The notes below the pieces were generated by a model that made no database searches, was not told where the DNA came from, and was given only the letters and a program-made list of their open reading frames with translations. A DNA stretch of 50,269 nucleotides, from positions 1-50,269 of the forward strand of contig NZ_WKYV01000031.1 of the NCBI RefSeq assembly GCF_009677585.1, in the 5' to 3' direction. The position numbers were made by a program, and so were the translations under genes. Below, one piece after another: positions 1 through 8,655 of this stretch. Numbering within the stretch: the first letter of the stretch is position 1; every line of letters begins with the position of its first letter. This DNA comes from Lactonifactor sp. BIOML-A5 (lineage in GTDB: Bacteria; Bacillota; Clostridia; Lachnospirales; Lachnospiraceae).

Positions 1-11
1 ATAATAGGTTA

Positions 12-75
12 GTCCGCTCGCTCCGCATCGCGTCCGTTTTGCTCCGCAAAACCGTCCGTTGGAGTCCGCCGACTG
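12..75. repeat. GC-rich repeat-like stretch with GTCCG/CTCCGC motifs
   Basis: The first 75 bases are GC-rich in contrast to the AT-rich leader that follows. They contain GTCCG several times, CTCCGC twice and a short hairpin GTTTTGC-tcc-GCAAAAC. There is no reading frame or ribosome binding site. It could be the 3' end of a dispersed repeat or of the preceding gene's terminator region; the window edge prevents a decision. Confidence 0.4.
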
Positions 76-133
76 CAATGAATTTTACAAGAGTGCAAAA
101 TTGGTAAAGAAAATGTCGATATCAGGGATATAT

Positions 134-162
134 TTTAAACTCATTTCTTGAGATAATATAAA
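134..162 (+). promoter_or_regulatory. Possible promoter of the ald operon
   Basis: TTTAAA at 134-139 and TATAAA at 157-162 are separated by 17 bases in an AT-rich stretch upstream of ald. The -35 match is weak, so this is only a candidate. The AGGAGG ribosome binding site of ald follows at about 210-215. Confidence 0.35.
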
Positions 163-226
163 CATATTAAAGCTTTATAAAAACTTAATAAAGGATATCT
201 TAAAAGCTAAGGAGGTTCTAATTGCA

Positions 227-1342
227 ATGAAAGTAGGATGTGTGAGAGAAATCAAGAACAATGAGTTCCGCGTAGGTATGACTCCGGACAATGTAAAGAG
301 CTATGTAAATGCCGGACATGAGGTGTATATCGAAAAGGATGCCGGCGTAGGATCTGGTTTCATGACGGATGAGTATGTTGCGGCGGGAGCAGTGATTCTT
401 GACACAGCAAAAGAGGTTTGGGACACCGTTGAAATGATGATTAAGGTGAAAGAGCCCCTGAAAGAAGAATACCAGTACTTCCACAAAGATTTAATCCTTT
501 ATACCTATCTGCATCTGGCTGCTGACAGAGAGCTGATGGATGCTATGCTTGAGGCGGGAGTAAAAGGTGTTGCTTATGAGACATTGATTGAACGGGACAG
601 AAGTATTCCGCTGCTGGCACCTATGAGCCAGATCGCAGGAAGACTGAGTATCCAGGAAGGTGCGAAATACCTGGAAAAACCCTTTGGAGGATCTGGTGTG
701 CTGCTTGCCGGCGTTCCCGGAACACCTAAGGCAAATGTAGTAATCCTGGGTGCTGGTACCGTGGGAACCAATGCATGCAAAGTGGCAGTAGGAATGGGAG
801 CCAATGTTACAATTATTGACATCAGTCTTTCCAGACTTGCATATTTAGATGATATCTTCGGCGCGAGAATTCAGACGTTGATGAGCACAGACGCCAATAT
901 TGAGAATGCAGTTGCACAGGCAGATTTGGTAATCGGTTCTGTGTTGATTCCAGGAAAAGCAGCGCCTAAGCTGATGAAAAAAGCTTATCTTAAAAATATG
1001 CGTCCCGGCAGCGTAGTAGTGGACGTGGCTGTGGATCAGGGCGGATGCTGTGAGACAACAAAGGTTACATATCACGATGATCCTACCTTTGTAGTGGATG
1101 GTGTGGTTCATTACTGCGTTGGCAATATGCCTGGGGCGGTTCCAAGAACATCTACCATTGCACTGACAAATGCCACACTGAAATATGGTCTCCAGATTGC
1201 AGGAAGCGGACTGGAAGAAGCCTGCAGGAAAAATGATGTATTGTATTCTGCAATTAACACCTATGAGGGTGAGATTACCTGCAAGAACGTGGCTGACAGC
1301 TTTGGTCTTCCCCACAAGGAGGCGAAAGAATTAGTTGGTTAA
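227..1342 (+). CDS. ald: Alanine dehydrogenase
   Basis: Cytoplasmic NAD-dependent enzyme converting L-alanine to pyruvate, ammonia and NADH. The protein has 371 residues, the usual length. It begins MKVGCVREIKNNEFRVGMTP, the typical N-terminus of the family, and carries the Rossmann motif VVILGAGTVGTNA near residues 170-185 and the C-terminal TVQ-like region VPRTSTIALTNATLKY. The ATG at 227 follows an AGGAGG site at good spacing. It is followed 22 bases later by an alanine/glycine symporter gene, so the pair probably imports and oxidises alanine. In a Stickland fermenter this supplies the electrons for amino-acid reductases such as the D-proline reductase encoded in this window. That metabolic link is inferred from gene content. 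Confidence 0.95.
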   Translation: MKVGCVREIKNNEFRVGMTPDNVKSYVNAGHEVYIEKDAGVGSGFMTDEYVAAGAVILDTAKEVWDTVEMMIKVKEPLKEEYQYFHKDLILYTYLHLAADRELMDAMLEAGVKGVAYETLIERDRSIPLLAPMSQIAGRLSIQEGAKYLEKPFGGSGVLLAGVPGTPKANVVILGAGTVGTNACKVAVGMGANVTIIDISLSRLAYLDDIFGARIQTLMSTDANIENAVAQADLVIGSVLIPGKAAPKLMKKAYLKNMRPGSVVVDVAVDQGGCCETTKVTYHDDPTFVVDGVVHYCVGNMPGAVPRTSTIALTNATLKYGLQIAGSGLEEACRKNDVLYSAINTYEGEITCKNVADSFGLPHKEAKELVG

Positions 1343-1364
1343 ACTAAAATGAAGGAGGTAGTAT

Positions 1365-2855
1365 ATGGATACTTTTGTAAGAATAGTTACTAAGATTAAT
1401 GATTTAGTTTGGAGTTTGCCTCTGGTACTTTTATGTCTGGGTGCAGGCATCTTCTTTACCATTATGCTGAAGGGATGTCAGTTCCGTTTGATAAAAGATA
1501 TGTTCAGGCTGATACGTTCAAAGTCTGAAGCTGAGAAGGGCGAAGGCGGTATCTCCGCATTCCAGTCATTTGCAACAACCGTTGGTTCCCGTGTAGGAAT
1601 GGGAAATATTGCAGGCGTTGCAACCGCCCTTTATTTTGGCGGTCCTGGTGCCATTTTCTGGATGTGGTTAATCGCTCTTATTGGAGCCAGTTCATCTTTT
1701 GCAGAGTGTACATTGGCACAGGCTTATAAAGATAAAACCGGCAATGAGTACATAGGTGGTGCCCAGTTATTTATTACAAAGGGACTGAAATCAAAATCCA
1801 TTGCAAAAGTTATGGCAGTTTTATTCGCCATTGCAGCTGTACTCGGGCCTGGTACTTTAATGCCTGGTCTGCAGATTTATCAGATTGCTTCTACATTCCA
1901 GAGTGCTTTTGGCACACCTCAGATGGTCATTGGTATTATCAGTACGATTTGTATTGCTCTTGTAGTTTGGGGAGGAATCAAACGTATAGGGCGGGTGGCT
2001 GAGTTATTAGCTCCTGTTATGTGTGTGATTTACCTTATCATGGCTATTGTGATTATTGGAATGAATATAACAGTACTTCCCTCTGTTCTTGCAACAATTT
2101 TTAAATCAGCATTTGGTGCAGATCAGGCGTTTGCAGGTATCATTGGTGCCGCTGTTTCCAATGGTGTAAAACGTGGTGTGTATTCTAATGAGGCTGGTCA
2201 GGGATCCGGAGCAATTGTATCCGCGGCAGCTGAGTGTTCTCATCCTGCAAAACAGGGCTTGATCCAGGCGTTATCCGTATATATTGATACGATTGTTGTA
2301 TGTACAGCATCTACCATGATCATCATGGTTACAGGTAACTACAATATCGTGGATAAAGCAGGTAACTTTATTGTAAATAATACAATGAGTGAAAAAGGTG
2401 CACTTTGGGCCCAGGATGCAGTGAATCAATCATTAGGCGGCTGGGGCGGAAAGCTTCTGGCAGTTATGATTGCTTTGTTTGTATTCACCAGCCTTATGGG
2501 TTACTATTATCAGGCAGAAAGTAATATGCGTTTCCTGTTTAAAGAAAAGCCGGCAGGTACTTATCTGATGCGTGGTATCTTCCTGGTAGCAGTGTTCTCT
2601 GGTGTTATCGTAGATGGACAGACAATCTGGAGCATGGCTGATTTAGGTGTTGGTTTAATGGCTTGGGTTAACATCATAGGTGTCTTGATACTCTCGTCGA
2701 AGGTAAAAGCAATCCTAAAAGATTATGAACAGCAGAAGAAGGCAGGGCTTGATCCGCTCTTTGATCCTGCAAAATTTGGAATTAAAGATGAATCAGGAGC
2801 CTGGGATAAATATGCAGGTTTACTGAAAAAGAGAGAAGCAGAATCAGGTAAATAA
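1365..2855 (+). CDS. AGCS-family sodium:alanine/glycine symporter
   Basis: Integral membrane protein of 496 residues that is expected to import alanine or glycine with Na+. The family signature is visible as SNEAGQGSGAIVSAAA around residue 275, and the N-terminal block SFATTVGSRVGMGNIAGVA is typical of AGCS carriers. About ten hydrophobic segments alternate with short loops, and the tail is charged and cytoplasmic. The start follows GAAGGAGG. It lies between ald and glyA with gaps of about 22 bases, so all three are probably co-transcribed. Alanine is the most likely substrate because of ald, although glycine and serine are possible given glyA. The family assignment is firm; the substrate is inferred. 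Confidence 0.92.
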   Translation: MDTFVRIVTKINDLVWSLPLVLLCLGAGIFFTIMLKGCQFRLIKDMFRLIRSKSEAEKGEGGISAFQSFATTVGSRVGMGNIAGVATALYFGGPGAIFWMWLIALIGASSSFAECTLAQAYKDKTGNEYIGGAQLFITKGLKSKSIAKVMAVLFAIAAVLGPGTLMPGLQIYQIASTFQSAFGTPQMVIGIISTICIALVVWGGIKRIGRVAELLAPVMCVIYLIMAIVIIGMNITVLPSVLATIFKSAFGADQAFAGIIGAAVSNGVKRGVYSNEAGQGSGAIVSAAAECSHPAKQGLIQALSVYIDTIVVCTASTMIIMVTGNYNIVDKAGNFIVNNTMSEKGALWAQDAVNQSLGGWGGKLLAVMIALFVFTSLMGYYYQAESNMRFLFKEKPAGTYLMRGIFLVAVFSGVIVDGQTIWSMADLGVGLMAWVNIIGVLILSSKVKAILKDYEQQKKAGLDPLFDPAKFGIKDESGAWDKYAGLLKKREAESGK

Positions 2856-2878
2856 ACAAAGAAAATGGAGGAAATTAT

Positions 2879-4135
2879 ATGTTAAAATTTACAAAACAAT
2901 CTGACCCTGAAATTGCAGCACTGGTTGGTGAGGAATTAAACCGCCAGGAACACAACATTGAGATGATCGCTTCTGAGAGTACTGCTCCCTTGGAAGTAAT
3001 GGAGTTAAGCGGCAGCGTATTTACCAACAAAACTCTGGAAGGATATCCGGGAAGAAGATTCCAGGCTGGATCTGAAATTGCAGATAAAGTAGAGAGGCTT
3101 GCATGGGAAAGAGCAAAAGAACTGTTCGGCGCTGAGCATGTAAATATCCAGTCCTATTCCGGTTCAACCGCAAACTACAGCGTATTTGCATCCGTATTAA
3201 ATCCTGGAGATAAGATTTTGGCTATGCGTCTTGACCAGGGCGGACATCTGACTCACGGTTCACCGGCAAACTGGGTTAGCAAGATTTATAACCATGTATT
3301 CTATGGGGTAGATAAAGAGACAGAGAGAATCGATTATGATGCACTTGACAAACTGGCAAAAGAGGAAAAACCGAAAATGATTATTGCCGGTGCGAGCTCC
3401 TATCCCCGTCTCATTGATTATGAAAGAATTGCAAAAACAGCAGAAGAAGTAGGCGCATACTTTATGGTAGATATGGCTCATATTGCAGGTCTGGTAGCTG
3501 CAAAGGTGATTCCGAGTCCTATTCCTTATGCAGACTTTGTTACTTCTTCTACAACAAAGACTTTCTGCAGCGCAAGAAGCGGTATGGTATTCTGTAAAGA
3601 AAAATATGCAAAGATTTTGGATAAAGGTACATTCCCCGGAAGTTTAGGATCCCTGATGTTCCATACAATGGCTGCCAAGACATGGTCCTTCAAGTATGCA
3701 GCTTCCCAGGAATTCCATGATATTATGCAGCAGGTAGTTGTAAATGCCCAGAAGCTGGCAGAAGAGCTTGCTGGCTATGGATTCCGTATTGTGAGCGGCG
3801 GCACAGACAACCATCTTTTAGTTGTTGATTTAAGAGGAAAAGGAATCACAGGTACTGTTTTCCAGGATGCGCTGGATGCAGTGGGAATTACTGTAAATAA
3901 AAATATGATTCCATTTGATCCGGAGAAACCGTCAGTGACAAGCGGTGTGCGTATTGGCCTTACATCCGTGACACAGAGAGGATTAAAAGAGCCTGAAATC
4001 GTAGAAATCGCCAGCATTATGAACCAGGTTGCCGAGGCACCTACAGATGAAGCAAACCTGGCAGCATGCAAGGAAAGGGCAGAGGCTCTTATCTCCAAAT
4101 TCCCTCTGTATCCTGCAGGAGCATTTGAAGACTGA
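2879..4135 (+). CDS. glyA: Serine hydroxymethyltransferase-like PLP enzyme
   Basis: Fold-type I PLP enzyme of 418 residues, the normal SHMT length. It would interconvert serine and glycine with tetrahydrofolate. Canonical segments include EGYPGRRF, GGHLTHGSPAN, MVDMAHIAGLVAA, SGGTDNHLLVVDLR and GITVNKNMIPFDP. The PLP lysine is predicted at residue 227. The surrounding loop reads SSTTKTFCSARSGMV, whereas standard enzymes have TTTTHKTLRGPRGG, so the His before the Lys and the RGPRGG loop are replaced. The FPGxQGGP loop is also altered (FPGSLGSLMFH). It may therefore be a side branch of SHMT with changed substrate preference, for example an aldolase or a variant serine enzyme; this is inference. 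It is the third gene of the ald-symporter operon and is followed by a terminator-like hairpin. Confidence 0.85.
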   Translation: MLKFTKQSDPEIAALVGEELNRQEHNIEMIASESTAPLEVMELSGSVFTNKTLEGYPGRRFQAGSEIADKVERLAWERAKELFGAEHVNIQSYSGSTANYSVFASVLNPGDKILAMRLDQGGHLTHGSPANWVSKIYNHVFYGVDKETERIDYDALDKLAKEEKPKMIIAGASSYPRLIDYERIAKTAEEVGAYFMVDMAHIAGLVAAKVIPSPIPYADFVTSSTTKTFCSARSGMVFCKEKYAKILDKGTFPGSLGSLMFHTMAAKTWSFKYAASQEFHDIMQQVVVNAQKLAEELAGYGFRIVSGGTDNHLLVVDLRGKGITGTVFQDALDAVGITVNKNMIPFDPEKPSVTSGVRIGLTSVTQRGLKEPEIVEIASIMNQVAEAPTDEANLAACKERAEALISKFPLYPAGAFED

Positions 4136-4213
4136 TTTGAATCCCCATATAAAGCACCTCCGTTGTACCGGTAATTGCCCAGGCAGTTACAAAGGTTAAT
4201 GTGCGAGGACATG

Positions 4214-4264
4214 AGCGCCGCAGCAAGGTGATATTCCCCTGTTGTGGCGCTTGTGCTTTTTGTG
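4214..4264 (+). terminator. Terminator or attenuator-like hairpin between glyA and the sensor kinase
   Basis: AGCGCCGCAGCA at 4214-4225 can pair with TGTTGTGGCGCT ending at 4251, using G-U wobbles at two positions, and a run TGTGCTTTTT follows. It lies upstream of the GGAGG site of the next gene and probably ends or attenuates transcription from the ald operon. Confidence 0.55.
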
Positions 4265-4290
4265 GAAGGCGGCTGGAAGGAGGTGTGGCC

Positions 4291-5745
4291 ATGAAGATTC
4301 AGAAAACGGACTGGGGGTATATAGAATGGATTCAAAGGTCTGAGAACCAGCCCTCTATGAATATCGGAAAAGTTGTCTGCTATCCGGGAAAGCAGATGTA
4401 CCCTCACATTCATTATGAAGAACAGTTTATCTATGTGCTGGAAGGATGCGGGACCGGATGGGCAAACGGATCCCTGCAGAGGATTCAACCCGGCGCCATG
4501 TATTATATGGAGTGCGGGTGCGAGCACTCCATGAAAAATGAGGGAGACGGCCCTATTATCCACCTTTTGGTTTCCAACCCGGTGCAGGTGGAAATGGACA
4601 GCTTTATTGACAAAGAGGAAACCTACAAAGAGCTAAGCAGCGAGGATCTCATTGTGGCCATTGAGGCGGTGAGGGGACAGTTTTTGGACAATCTCCACTC
4701 AGCATACGTGATATTTACAGAGCGTGGGAATCTGCTATATCAGGGCAGTTATTTTCCCACATACTGCAGGAGAACATGCAGCCCCCAGGAACACCCGGGA
4801 GAGTGCCGGTGTATGAAGAACTGGATGCATTTTCTGGAGACGACAGAACAAACCATAGAATGTCCCTATGGCCTGCTGGTATACAGAATCCCTATCTTTT
4901 TTAATAAAAGAGTGGTAGGATATATACTGGGCGGCTACATCAGGATATCATCGGAGGAAGAAGAGCCCATTGAAGGCGTTTATGATACCCCGGAAAGTAC
5001 CGCGGAGGGACTGAAAAGCCTTCTGAGGAAAGCTTCCAGAGCGATCCGGACCTTCTGTGAATTTAACCAGTACAGAAAGGCACTGTTTGAAAAAGAGGCA
5101 CTTCTGGAGGACAGCAAAAATTCCAGGGAGGCACTTCTGCATGACCTGAAGATGGCAGAGAATACGGTAACGGACCTGAAAATTAATCACCATTTTCTGT
5201 TTAATACCCTGAACCAGATGGCATCCCTGGCGCTGGAGGGGGGAGGAGTCCCCCTGTACGAATCCATTATCCATCTGGCCAGAATGTTTCACTATTCGTC
5301 TCAGACACAGGGAAACCTGGTATCCTTAAGACATGAGCTGAAGTATGTGGACTCCTATCTGCAGCTTCAGAAGTTTCGATATAAAGATGCTTTGGATTTC
5401 CGCTACGATATAGATGATGAGGCGCAGGATACTATTGTGCCGTTTAATTTCCTTCAGCCTTTGGTCGAGAATGCTTTTGTCCATGGCTGCGAGGCAGAGG
5501 AAAGAAAATATCTGGAGATAGAAATCAAAGCCAGGAAGGAATATGTTGACATATGGGTAAAGAATCGGGGAAAATGTCTGACTTCCCAGGACTGCTACCG
5601 GATTAATGTGGGGATGAGAGGAAATACAGTCCACGGACTGGGAATGATATACCATAAGCTGGGGTCTATCTATAAGGGCGGATTTACTATGAAAATAGGC
5701 ACCAGGGAGAATTCTACGGTTATGTTTGTCAGATTACCAAAATAA
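4291..5745 (+). CDS. Cupin-PocR-LytS-type sensor histidine kinase
   Basis: 484-residue cytoplasmic sensor kinase without clear membrane segments. Residues about 1-105 form a cupin-like beta barrel (MYPHIHYEEQFIYVLEGCG, then HSMKNEGDGPIIHLLVSNP). Residues about 110-275 resemble the PocR sensory domain, with a Cys-rich segment containing CRRTCSPQEHPGECRC and a later IFFNKRVVGYILGGYIR. The C-terminal half has the LytS/YesM-type His-kinase box with HHFLFNTLNQMASLAL, and an ATPase domain with LVENAFVHG and VHGLGMIYHKL. The start chosen is the ATG at 4291 behind GGAAGGAGG; the longer frame upstream lacks a good site and runs through the terminator. With alr between them, it probably pairs with the AraC-type regulator at 6926. 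The ligand is likely an amino acid or small metabolite bound by cupin/PocR; this is inferred. Confidence 0.85.
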   Translation: MKIQKTDWGYIEWIQRSENQPSMNIGKVVCYPGKQMYPHIHYEEQFIYVLEGCGTGWANGSLQRIQPGAMYYMECGCEHSMKNEGDGPIIHLLVSNPVQVEMDSFIDKEETYKELSSEDLIVAIEAVRGQFLDNLHSAYVIFTERGNLLYQGSYFPTYCRRTCSPQEHPGECRCMKNWMHFLETTEQTIECPYGLLVYRIPIFFNKRVVGYILGGYIRISSEEEEPIEGVYDTPESTAEGLKSLLRKASRAIRTFCEFNQYRKALFEKEALLEDSKNSREALLHDLKMAENTVTDLKINHHFLFNTLNQMASLALEGGGVPLYESIIHLARMFHYSSQTQGNLVSLRHELKYVDSYLQLQKFRYKDALDFRYDIDDEAQDTIVPFNFLQPLVENAFVHGCEAEERKYLEIEIKARKEYVDIWVKNRGKCLTSQDCYRINVGMRGNTVHGLGMIYHKLGSIYKGGFTMKIGTRENSTVMFVRLPK

Positions 5746-5769
5746 TTTAAGAAAAAGAGGCAGATACAA

Positions 5770-6909
5770 ATGAAGGACAAAGAGCAGCAGCACAGAAGAG
5801 TATGCGCGTATGTAGATCTGGATGCCATTGTGTGGAATCTGGAACAGATACATTCCAATATAGCAGAGCAAACCCAGGTGGTTGCAGTGGTCAAGGCGGA
5901 CGGGTACGGCCATGGGGCGGTTCCTATTGCCCGTAAAGTGGAACATTTACCTTATATCTGGGGATTTGCCTGCGCTACGGTGGAGGAGGGAGTAAGCCTT
6001 CGCGAGGCGGGAATCCAGAAGCCTGTATTGATTCTGGGATATACTTTTGAAGAACATTATGATATTATGTGTAGAATGGACATTATTCCTGTGGTATTTG
6101 AGACGGATATGGCAAAGAAGATGTCAGATACTGCGGTAAAGCTTGGGAAAAGGATGGAGATTCACCTGGCAGTGGATACCGGTATGGGAAGAATCGGCTT
6201 CCGGGATGATGAATCTTCTATTCCTGACTGTGTAGAGATCTCAAAAATGCCCGGACTGCTCATATCTGGGCTATTTACTCATTTTGCGAGGGCAGATGAG
6301 TGGGACAGCGCGCCGGCCAAAAGACAGATGGAGCGGTATCTGCACTTTGTAAGGCTTTTGGAATCGGCAGGCATCCGGATTCCTTATAAACACTGCTCTA
6401 ACAGTGCAGGGATTATGAATCTGCCGGAGGCTAATATGGATTTGGTGCGGGCGGGAATTATACTGTACGGTCTGTTTCCCTCCGATCAGGTGTATACAGA
6501 TAAAATCAAGCTGAAACCGGCGATGTCACTGAAAAGTCATGTGGTTTATGTAAAGGATATAGATCCGGGTACCCCAGTCAGCTATGGAGGAACCTATGTG
6601 GCCGAAGAACCCAGACGGGTTGCTACCATACCGGTGGGGTATGGAGATGGATATCCCCGATCTCTTTCTAACAAGGGATATGTACTGATCCATGGAAAGA
6701 GGGCTGACATTATAGGAAGAGTGTGTATGGATCAGTTTATGGTGGATGTCACAGATATTCCGGAGGTTAAGACAGGGGATGAGGTTACCCTGATAGGCAC
6801 TGACGGGGGAGAAACCATTACAATAGAAAATATGGGGGATATAAGCGGCAGATTTAATTATGAGTTTGCCTGCGACTTGGGAAAACGAATCCCCAGAGTA
6901 TACTTATAA
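5770..6909 (+). CDS. alr: Alanine racemase
   Basis: PLP-dependent racemase of 379 residues that interconverts L- and D-alanine for peptidoglycan or D-alanine catabolism. The PLP lysine lies in VVKADGYGHGA (Lys42). The catalytic tyrosine is in the segment VSYGGTY, and the C-terminal domain contains PVGYGDGYPR and GRVCMDQFMVDVT. It sits between a sensor kinase and its likely response regulator, so it may be a catabolic or regulated racemase rather than the only housekeeping copy. Family members can also act on serine. No proline racemase gene (prdF) is in the window, but Alr is an unrelated fold and should not be assumed to make D-proline. A GAGG site precedes the ATG. Confidence 0.93.
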   Translation: MKDKEQQHRRVCAYVDLDAIVWNLEQIHSNIAEQTQVVAVVKADGYGHGAVPIARKVEHLPYIWGFACATVEEGVSLREAGIQKPVLILGYTFEEHYDIMCRMDIIPVVFETDMAKKMSDTAVKLGKRMEIHLAVDTGMGRIGFRDDESSIPDCVEISKMPGLLISGLFTHFARADEWDSAPAKRQMERYLHFVRLLESAGIRIPYKHCSNSAGIMNLPEANMDLVRAGIILYGLFPSDQVYTDKIKLKPAMSLKSHVVYVKDIDPGTPVSYGGTYVAEEPRRVATIPVGYGDGYPRSLSNKGYVLIHGKRADIIGRVCMDQFMVDVTDIPEVKTGDEVTLIGTDGGETITIENMGDISGRFNYEFACDLGKRIPRVYL

Positions 6910-6925
6910 GAAGGGACGGAAGCGT

Positions 6926-7627
6926 GTGATTAGAGCGGTTATCTGCGATGATGAGGCAGCAACAGTAAATATTATCCGGTATTATATAGAATCCAAGAAT
7001 TTTCCCCTGGAGATTATTGGAACGGCGGAAAATGGCAGGGACGCATTGGCTTTGATTCAGAAAACCAAGCCCAATCTGGTCTTTATGGATATCCATATGC
7101 CGTATATGGACGGATTCCAGGTAATACAGAGTATAGAAAACTGTAAGGTGATTATCGTGACAGCGTATGATTCCTTTGAGTATGCCCAGAAGGCTCTCAG
7201 GGCGGGAGTCTGCGACATCATTGCGAAACCGATTGACTTTGAACAGCTGGAACAGGCCATCTACCGGGCGATTGGGTGGAGAGTGACACCCAATGAGAGT
7301 GTAAATGCTATCATAGAATTTATTAATTCTCACTATAAGGAAAAGATTGAGCTGGCCCAGCTGGCGCAGCTGACCTTCAGTACCCAGAGCTACATTACGA
7401 GACTGTTTAAAAAGCACATGAATATGACAATTATTTCGTACGTGCACATGGTGAGAGTGGAAAAATCAATAGAATTGGTGGAAAGTAAGAAGATGAGTCT
7501 GCAGGAGGCTGCGGAGGAAGTGGGTTACGGGAATCTGAAAAATTATTATAAGTATTTTAAGCTGTACAAAGGGCAGACACCCGCAGCCTATTTCCGGGAG
7601 TTAAATAATAAGGGGTTTGAAAAGTAA
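6926..7627 (+). CDS. AraC-family response regulator
   Basis: 233-residue regulator. The N-terminal receiver domain has CDDEAAT, the phospho-acceptor Asp in LVFMDIHMPYMDG and the Lys in IAKPIDF. The C-terminal part (residues about 130-230) is an AraC-type double helix-turn-helix with LAQLTFSTQSYITRLFKKH and EVGYGNLKNYYKYFK. The start is taken as the GTG at 6926, preceded by GGGACGG, since the frame further upstream overlaps the end of alr. It is the probable partner of the cupin-PocR kinase at 4291. Together they likely control the alanine/glycine operon. The strong terminator at 7632 ends the unit. Confidence 0.88.
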   Translation: MIRAVICDDEAATVNIIRYYIESKNFPLEIIGTAENGRDALALIQKTKPNLVFMDIHMPYMDGFQVIQSIENCKVIIVTAYDSFEYAQKALRAGVCDIIAKPIDFEQLEQAIYRAIGWRVTPNESVNAIIEFINSHYKEKIELAQLAQLTFSTQSYITRLFKKHMNMTIISYVHMVRVEKSIELVESKKMSLQEAAEEVGYGNLKNYYKYFKLYKGQTPAAYFRELNNKGFEK

Positions 7628-7631
7628 TAGA

Positions 7632-7682
7632 AAAAGGGTACGGGCAGAAGCGCGGGAGTGGCGCTTCTGCCCGTACCCTTTT
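7632..7682. terminator. Strong 22-bp stem terminator
   Basis: A perfect 22-bp inverted repeat, 7632-7653 with 7661-7682, has a 7-base loop. The stem begins AAAAGGGTACGGGCAG and ends in TACCCTTTT, so it can work on both strands. It closes the alr/regulator unit. Confidence 0.9.
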
Positions 7683-7716
7683 CCTGTAATTCCCCTGTTT
7701 TGCGGAAAAAGAATAT

Positions 7717-7803
7717 GATATAATGAGCGATAGCGGGCCATGGGGAGCTTTGCTCATCTTTGGCGAGCGGCGAATGGCGATCATGCTGAAGGCATGATAT
7801 AAT
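7717..7803 (+). promoter_or_regulatory. Tandem extended -10 promoters of xth
   Basis: TGATATAAT occurs twice, with TATAAT at 7719-7724 and at 7798-7803. Both are extended -10 elements (TGnTATAAT), and neither has a convincing -35. The second lies 31 bases before the exonuclease III start. Confidence 0.5.
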
Positions 7804-7834
7804 GGACATGATCTAAAATACAAGGAGGACATGT

Positions 7835-8590
7835 ATGAAATTTATTTCTTGGAATGTGAACGGGCTCAGAGCCTGTGTACAGAAAGGTTTTACAGAATTT
7901 TTTGACGGGATAGATGCTGACTTTGTTTGTGTTCAGGAGACAAAGCTTCAGGAAGGACAGATCGATTTGTCTTTGGAAGGATATGAGCAGTACTGGAATT
8001 ATGCTGTTAAGAAAGGATATTCCGGAACCGCAGTCTTTACCCGGCATACCCCGCTAGGGGTCAGCTATGGAATTGGAATCGGGGAGCATGATCAGGAGGG
8101 CAGAGTGATTACTCTGGAATATGAGAACTTTTACCTGGTAACGGTATATACCCCCAATTCCCAGAGTGAGCTGGCACGCCTGGAATACCGAATGAAGTGG
8201 GAGGACGATTTCCGTGCATACCTGGCAGAGCTGGATCAGAAGAAGCCTGTAGTAATGTGCGGAGATCTGAACGTTGCCCACAGGGAGATCGATCTGAAAA
8301 ATCCTAAGACAAACAGAAGGAATGCGGGATTTACAGATGAGGAGAGGAATAAATTTACAGAACTGCTGGAGGCAGGTTTTACAGACACATTCCGCTACTT
8401 CTATCCGGAGGCAGAGGGGATTTATTCCTGGTGGTCCTACCGGTTCCGGGCGAGGGAGAAAAATGCAGGTTGGAGGATTGATTATTTCTGCGTGTCAAAA
8501 CGGCTTGAAGAGAAGCTGCTCTCCGCGGCAATCCATACAGAGGTTTTCGGATCCGACCACTGTCCTGTGGAAGTGCAGATAGACTTGTAA
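7835..8590 (+). CDS. xth: Exodeoxyribonuclease III (AP endonuclease)
   Basis: 251-residue endonuclease/exonuclease/phosphatase-fold enzyme for repair of abasic sites. Diagnostic motifs are FISWNVNGLRA at the N-terminus, CVQETKLQ (metal-binding Glu), TVYTPNSQ, CGDLNVAHREIDL and the C-terminal GSDHCPVEV with the catalytic His. Its length is typical of the ExoA branch of Firmicutes. The ATG follows AAGGAGG. It appears to be a single gene between the alanine module and selD; the 65-base gap to selD contains a separate promoter. Confidence 0.95.
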   Translation: MKFISWNVNGLRACVQKGFTEFFDGIDADFVCVQETKLQEGQIDLSLEGYEQYWNYAVKKGYSGTAVFTRHTPLGVSYGIGIGEHDQEGRVITLEYENFYLVTVYTPNSQSELARLEYRMKWEDDFRAYLAELDQKKPVVMCGDLNVAHREIDLKNPKTNRRNAGFTDEERNKFTELLEAGFTDTFRYFYPEAEGIYSWWSYRFRAREKNAGWRIDYFCVSKRLEEKLLSAAIHTEVFGSDHCPVEVQIDL

Positions 8591-8595
8591 ATGGA

Positions 8596-8624
8596 TTGTA
8601 TTGAGGGACAAGATCTGATAGAAT
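8596..8624 (+). promoter_or_regulatory. Promoter of the selD unit
   Basis: TTGTAT at 8596-8601 and TAGAAT at 8619-8624 are separated by 17 bases. They lie 31 bases before the selD start, which itself follows AAAGGAGG. Confidence 0.6.
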
Positions 8625-8655
8625 AGAACCATTGAGATGAGAAAGGAGGAGCCCC

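Noticed and set aside
845..1315. Long opposite-strand frame over ald
   Set aside because: It is a shadow of the ald coding frame, with no start signal and no recognisable protein.
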